Under the pieces are notes generated by a model that was given only the letters and a program-made list of their open reading frames with translations, was not told the origin of the DNA and ran no database searches. From the NCBI GenBank assembly GCA_025928415.1, contig JAICJK010000094.1, positions 1-7,856 on the forward strand: a stretch of 7,856 nucleotides of DNA, written 5' to 3'. Both the position numbers and the translations under genes were made by a program. Below are positions 5,982-7,856 of the stretch, piece by piece. Every line of letters begins with the position of its first letter. Position 1 is the first letter of the stretch. Source of the stretch: Solirubrobacteraceae bacterium (lineage in GTDB: Bacteria > Actinomycetota > Thermoleophilia > Solirubrobacterales > Solirubrobacteraceae).

Positions 5982-6879
5982 AGCCGGCCACCTTCCGGTC
6001 CTCCATCGCGGCCTCGCTCACGCGGTCGTCGGCGCGCGTCTCCCCGCGCTCGGTGATCCGGGTGGCGGCGATCTCGGCCACGACGTCGTCCAGCGCGATG
6101 GCGCGCGACGCCACGGCGCCGGTGCACGACATGTCCCCCACGGTGCGGTAGCGCACCGACGCCGCGAACGGCTCCTCGCCGTCGATCAGCTCGACGTGGG
6201 GCGAGACGGCGTAGAGCATCCCGTCGCGGCGGAACACGTCGCGCTCGTGGCTGAAGTAGATCGAGGGCACCTCGAGGCGCTCGTCGGCGATGTACTGCCA
6301 GACGTCGAGCTCGGTCCAGTTGCTCAAGGGGAAGACGCGGACGTGCTCGCCGCGGCGGATGCGGCCGTTGTACAGGTTCCACAGCTCGGGGCGCTGGCGC
6401 TTGGGGTCCCACGAGCCGAAGTCGTCGCGGAAGGAGAAGATGCGCTCCTTGGCCCGCGCGCGCTCCTCGTCGCGGCGCGCGCCGCCGAACGCCGCGTCGA
6501 AGCCGTGCTCCTCGATCGCGTCGAGCAGCGTCGTGGTCTGCAGCCGGTTGCGCGACGCCCGCGGGCCGGTCTCCTCGACCACCCGGCCCCGCTCGATGGA
6601 CTCCTGGACGCTGGCGACGATCAGCCGCTCGCCGAGCTCGGCGACGCGGCGGTCGCGGTACTCGATGACCTCGGGGAAGTTGTGGCCGGTGTCGACGTGC
6701 ATCAGCGGGAACGGCAGCCGCCCGGGGCGGAACGCCTTCAGGGCCAGGTGCAGCAGCACGATCGAGTCCTTGCCGCCGCTGAACAGCAGCACGGGCCGCT
6801 CGAGCTCGGCGGCGACCTCGCGCATGACGTGGATCGCCTCGGCCTCCAGCGCGCGCAGGTGGGTCAGCTCGTGGCTCAT
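5974..6879 (-). CDS. cysD: Sulfate adenylyltransferase subunit 2 CysD
   Basis: CysD is the catalytic ATP-sulfurylase subunit. It adenylates sulfate to APS in complex with the GTPase CysN, in the cytoplasm. The protein has 301 residues, as the family does. The PP-loop SGGKDS is at 34-39, HVDTGHNFPE at 61-70, GGARRDEE at 132-139, FPLSNWTELDVWQYI at 183-197, and RYRTVGDMSCTGAV at 243-256. It ends in VAGYF, like the RQGYF end of E. coli CysD. The ATG at 6879 overlaps the stop of the TauE/SafE gene in an ATGA arrangement and has a GGAGG 10 nt upstream (6894-6890), so translation is coupled. The frame stays open further upstream, but that part is antisense-like low-complexity sequence inside the permease gene and is not coding. 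The stop at 5974-5976 overlaps the proposed start of cysN. Confidence 0.97.
   Translation of the reverse strand: MSHELTHLRALEAEAIHVMREVAAELERPVLLFSGGKDSIVLLHLALKAFRPGRLPFPLMHVDTGHNFPEVIEYRDRRVAELGERLIVASVQESIERGRVVEETGPRASRNRLQTTTLLDAIEEHGFDAAFGGARRDEERARAKERIFSFRDDFGSWDPKRQRPELWNLYNGRIRRGEHVRVFPLSNWTELDVWQYIADERLEVPSIYFSHERDVFRRDGMLYAVSPHVELIDGEEPFAASVRYRTVGDMSCTGAVASRAIALDDVVAEIAATRITERGETRADDRVSEAAMEDRKVAGYF
5989..5996 (-). promoter_or_regulatory. Possible Shine-Dalgarno site for cysN
   Basis: GGAAGGTG on the minus strand lies inside the last codons of cysD and ends 7 nt before the ATT at 5981. The spacing suits initiation at that non-canonical codon. A second purine run, GGAGG (6004-6000), is 18 nt away and too far. 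The site makes the ATT more plausible than the downstream CTG codons, which have no purine-rich run in range. Confidence 0.4.
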
Positions 6880-7769
6880 GCGGGGACGGCCTCCGGGGGC
6901 GGGGTGCGGACGCGGTGCACGCCGGCGGCCGCCAGGCCGACGGCGACGGGCGCGGCGACGATCAGCCAGGCGGGGATGCCGGCCCCGGCCTTGGACAGCA
7001 CGCCGAGACCCGAGCCGAGCAGCACGCAGCCGAGGATCGGCCGCAGGGCGGCGGCCGGGACGCGGTTGATCAGCGCGGTCCCGATCCACACCCCGGGCAG
7101 CGAGCCGATCAGGATGTTGGCCATCAGCGTCAGGTCGACGTTGCCCGTGGCCCAGTGCGCGAGGCCGGCCGTCCACAGCAGCAGCGCGGCGTGGAAGACG
7201 TCGGTGCCCACGACGCGGTGCGGCGTCAGGCGGAAGACGAGGATCAGCGCGAGGCCGATGAGCGCGCCGCTGCCGACCGACGTCCCGCCGACGAGCAGGC
7301 CCAGCACGAAGCCGATGCCCGCGGCCCCGGCGCGCACGCGCGCCGTCAGCTCGACCGTCTCGCGCTCGCGCTCGACGAGCCGCGGCATGAACAGGGCGCG
7401 CGCGAGGATCGAGGCGGCCACGACGAACAGCGCGATCGCGATGCCGGCCAGCAGCTTCGTGTCGAAGCCGCTGCCGTAGGCGTCGTGGAGCCGGTCGACG
7501 ATCAGCACGCCGAGCAGCGACCCGGGGACCGAGCCGACGGCCAGCCACTTCGAGACGCCGACGTCGACCGTCCCCTTGCGCAGGTGGCGCCAGCCGCCGA
7601 GCGTCTTGGTGATCGCCCCGTAGGCGAGGTCGGTGCCGATCGCGACCACCGGCTGCACGCCGGCGAACAGCACGAGCAGCGGCGTCATCAGCGAGCCGCC
7701 GCCGATGCCGGTCAGGCCGATCAGCACGCCGACGCCCAGGCCGAAGCAGATGATGAGCGGGTCGAGCAC
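6876..7769 (-). CDS. TauE/SafE (DUF81) family membrane permease in the sulfate-assimilation operon
   Basis: This 297-residue integral membrane protein has two homologous halves. In half 1, GLTGIGGGSLMTPLL is at 18-32, followed by GTDLAYGAITK at 45-55 and GTVD at 66-69. In half 2, GGTSVGSGAL is at 161-170, followed by GTDVFHAALL at 188-197 and GNVD at 209-212. Hydrophobic stretches are near 4-20, 30-48, 75-92, 105-127, 148-178, 190-206, 213-233, 242-257 and 266-284, with a charged cytosolic-type linker at 129-146. The family moves sulfite, sulfoacetate and other organosulfonates or sulfur oxyanions. In Corynebacterium glutamicum the family member CysZ, in the cys cluster, has been assigned as a sulfate permease. 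Its place between cysH and cysD suggests the same job here. It starts at GTG 7769, 6 nt after cysH, without a clear Shine-Dalgarno sequence. Direction of transport and exact substrate are inference. Confidence 0.9.
   Translation of the reverse strand: MLDPLIICFGLGVGVLIGLTGIGGGSLMTPLLVLFAGVQPVVAIGTDLAYGAITKTLGGWRHLRKGTVDVGVSKWLAVGSVPGSLLGVLIVDRLHDAYGSGFDTKLLAGIAIALFVVAASILARALFMPRLVERERETVELTARVRAGAAGIGFVLGLLVGGTSVGSGALIGLALILVFRLTPHRVVGTDVFHAALLLWTAGLAHWATGNVDLTLMANILIGSLPGVWIGTALINRVPAAALRPILGCVLLGSGLGVLSKAGAGIPAWLIVAAPVAVGLAAAGVHRVRTPPPEAVPA
6890..6894 (-). promoter_or_regulatory. Shine-Dalgarno site fixing the cysD start
   Basis: GGAGG on the minus strand, within the last codons of the permease gene, lies 10 nt before the ATG at 6879. 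Together with the ATGA stop/start overlap it fixes this ATG as the cysD start, although the reading frame stays open for several hundred bases upstream. Confidence 0.6.
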
Positions 7770-7775
7770 GTCAGC

Positions 7776-7856
7776 TCAGAGGTGCAGGCCGCACTCGGTC
7801 TTGTCGGTGCCGGCCCAGCGGCCCTCGCGCCCCGCCCCCGGCAGCGTGCAGGGCGC
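7776..7856 (-). CDS. cysH: Adenylyl-sulfate (APS/PAPS) reductase CysH, C-terminal fragment
   Basis: Only the last 26 residues are inside the window; the gene continues beyond the right edge. The fragment reads APCT, then a Gly/Arg stretch, then GRWAGTDKTECGLHL and a TGA stop. The ECGLH motif carries the catalytic cysteine of CysH reductases, which forms the enzyme-sulfite thiosulfonate later resolved by thioredoxin. The Cys of APCT matches the second Cys of the CxxCT motif that binds the [4Fe-4S] cluster in assimilatory APS reductases. E. coli-type PAPS reductases lack that cysteine. This favours APS as substrate, consistent with no cysC being visible. It is first of the visible operon, 6 nt before the permease start. 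The short length limits certainty about subtype, not about family. Confidence 0.88.
   Translation of the reverse strand, partial: APCTLPGAGREGRWAGTDKTECGLHL

Noticed and set aside
69..6056. A plus-strand frame open for nearly 6 kb (about 1995 codons).
   Set aside because: It runs across or antisense to several clearly identified genes, is extremely rich in Arg, Ala, Gly, Leu, Val and Asp/His, and has no recognisable domains. Very high GC makes stop codons rare in such shadow frames.
5752..7479. A 575-codon plus-strand open frame opposite cysN, cysD and the permease.
   Set aside because: It is antisense to well-supported genes, with compositionally biased translation and no family motifs.
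6880..7548. Long upstream extension of the cysD reading frame into the permease gene.
   Set aside because: The extension is Arg/Ala-rich low-complexity translation out of frame with the permease. CysD homologues begin near the ATG at 6879, which has GGAGG and an ATGA overlap.

Overview
This window comes from a chromosome of very high G+C content (well above 65% by eye, with almost every third codon position G or C). It contains ordinary metabolic genes and no mobile element, tRNA, rRNA or CRISPR array. The gene styles suggest a high-GC actinobacterium, possibly of the Thermoleophilia/Solirubrobacterales type. They include an AccA3-style biotin carboxylase/BCCP fusion, a TauE/SafE permease inside a cysH-cysD-cysN cluster, and a 'GNGAGL' succinyl-CoA synthetase beta subunit. 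The taxonomic guess is an inference, because no marker gene is present.

Layout. (1) 1-782, minus: the N-terminal two thirds of succinyl-CoA synthetase beta subunit (sucC), running off the left edge. (2) 783-813: a short divergent intergenic region with a -10-like box for sucC and a Shine-Dalgarno sequence for the gene on the other side. (3) 814-2280, plus: a two-gene unit, a haloacid-dehalogenase-type HAD hydrolase followed 12 nt later by a metallo-beta-lactamase-fold hydrolase. (4) 2281-2320: a strong GC hairpin between convergent genes, a likely shared terminator. (5) 2319-4664, minus: a biotin carboxylase/BCCP alpha chain of an acyl-CoA carboxylase, then a GNAT acetyltransferase 27 nt downstream. 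(6) 4722-7856, minus: a sulfate-assimilation operon read right to left, cysH (C-terminus only) - TauE/SafE permease - cysD - cysN. These genes are separated by 6 nt or overlap. No gene-free stretch exceeds 60 nt.

How the genes work together. The cys genes form a coherent route. The TauE/SafE protein probably moves sulfate or another sulfur oxyanion across the membrane. CysD and CysN activate sulfate to adenylyl-sulfate (APS) with GTP hydrolysis. CysH, whose visible tail carries a cysteine typical of the iron-sulfur APS reductases, reduces APS to sulfite. No cysC (APS kinase) is seen, and CysN has no CysC fusion, which fits direct APS reduction. SucC (TCA cycle) and the acyl-CoA carboxylase alpha chain are core carbon metabolism and are not obviously linked to the sulfur genes.

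The most notable observation is that cysN has no ATG, GTG or TTG codon upstream of its GTP-binding P-loop. The frame is open only back to a stop inside cysD, and the best-placed start is an ATT overlapping the end of cysD. An automatic call would probably start at the GTG at 5846 and lose the P-loop. I found no convincing novel multi-gene system.
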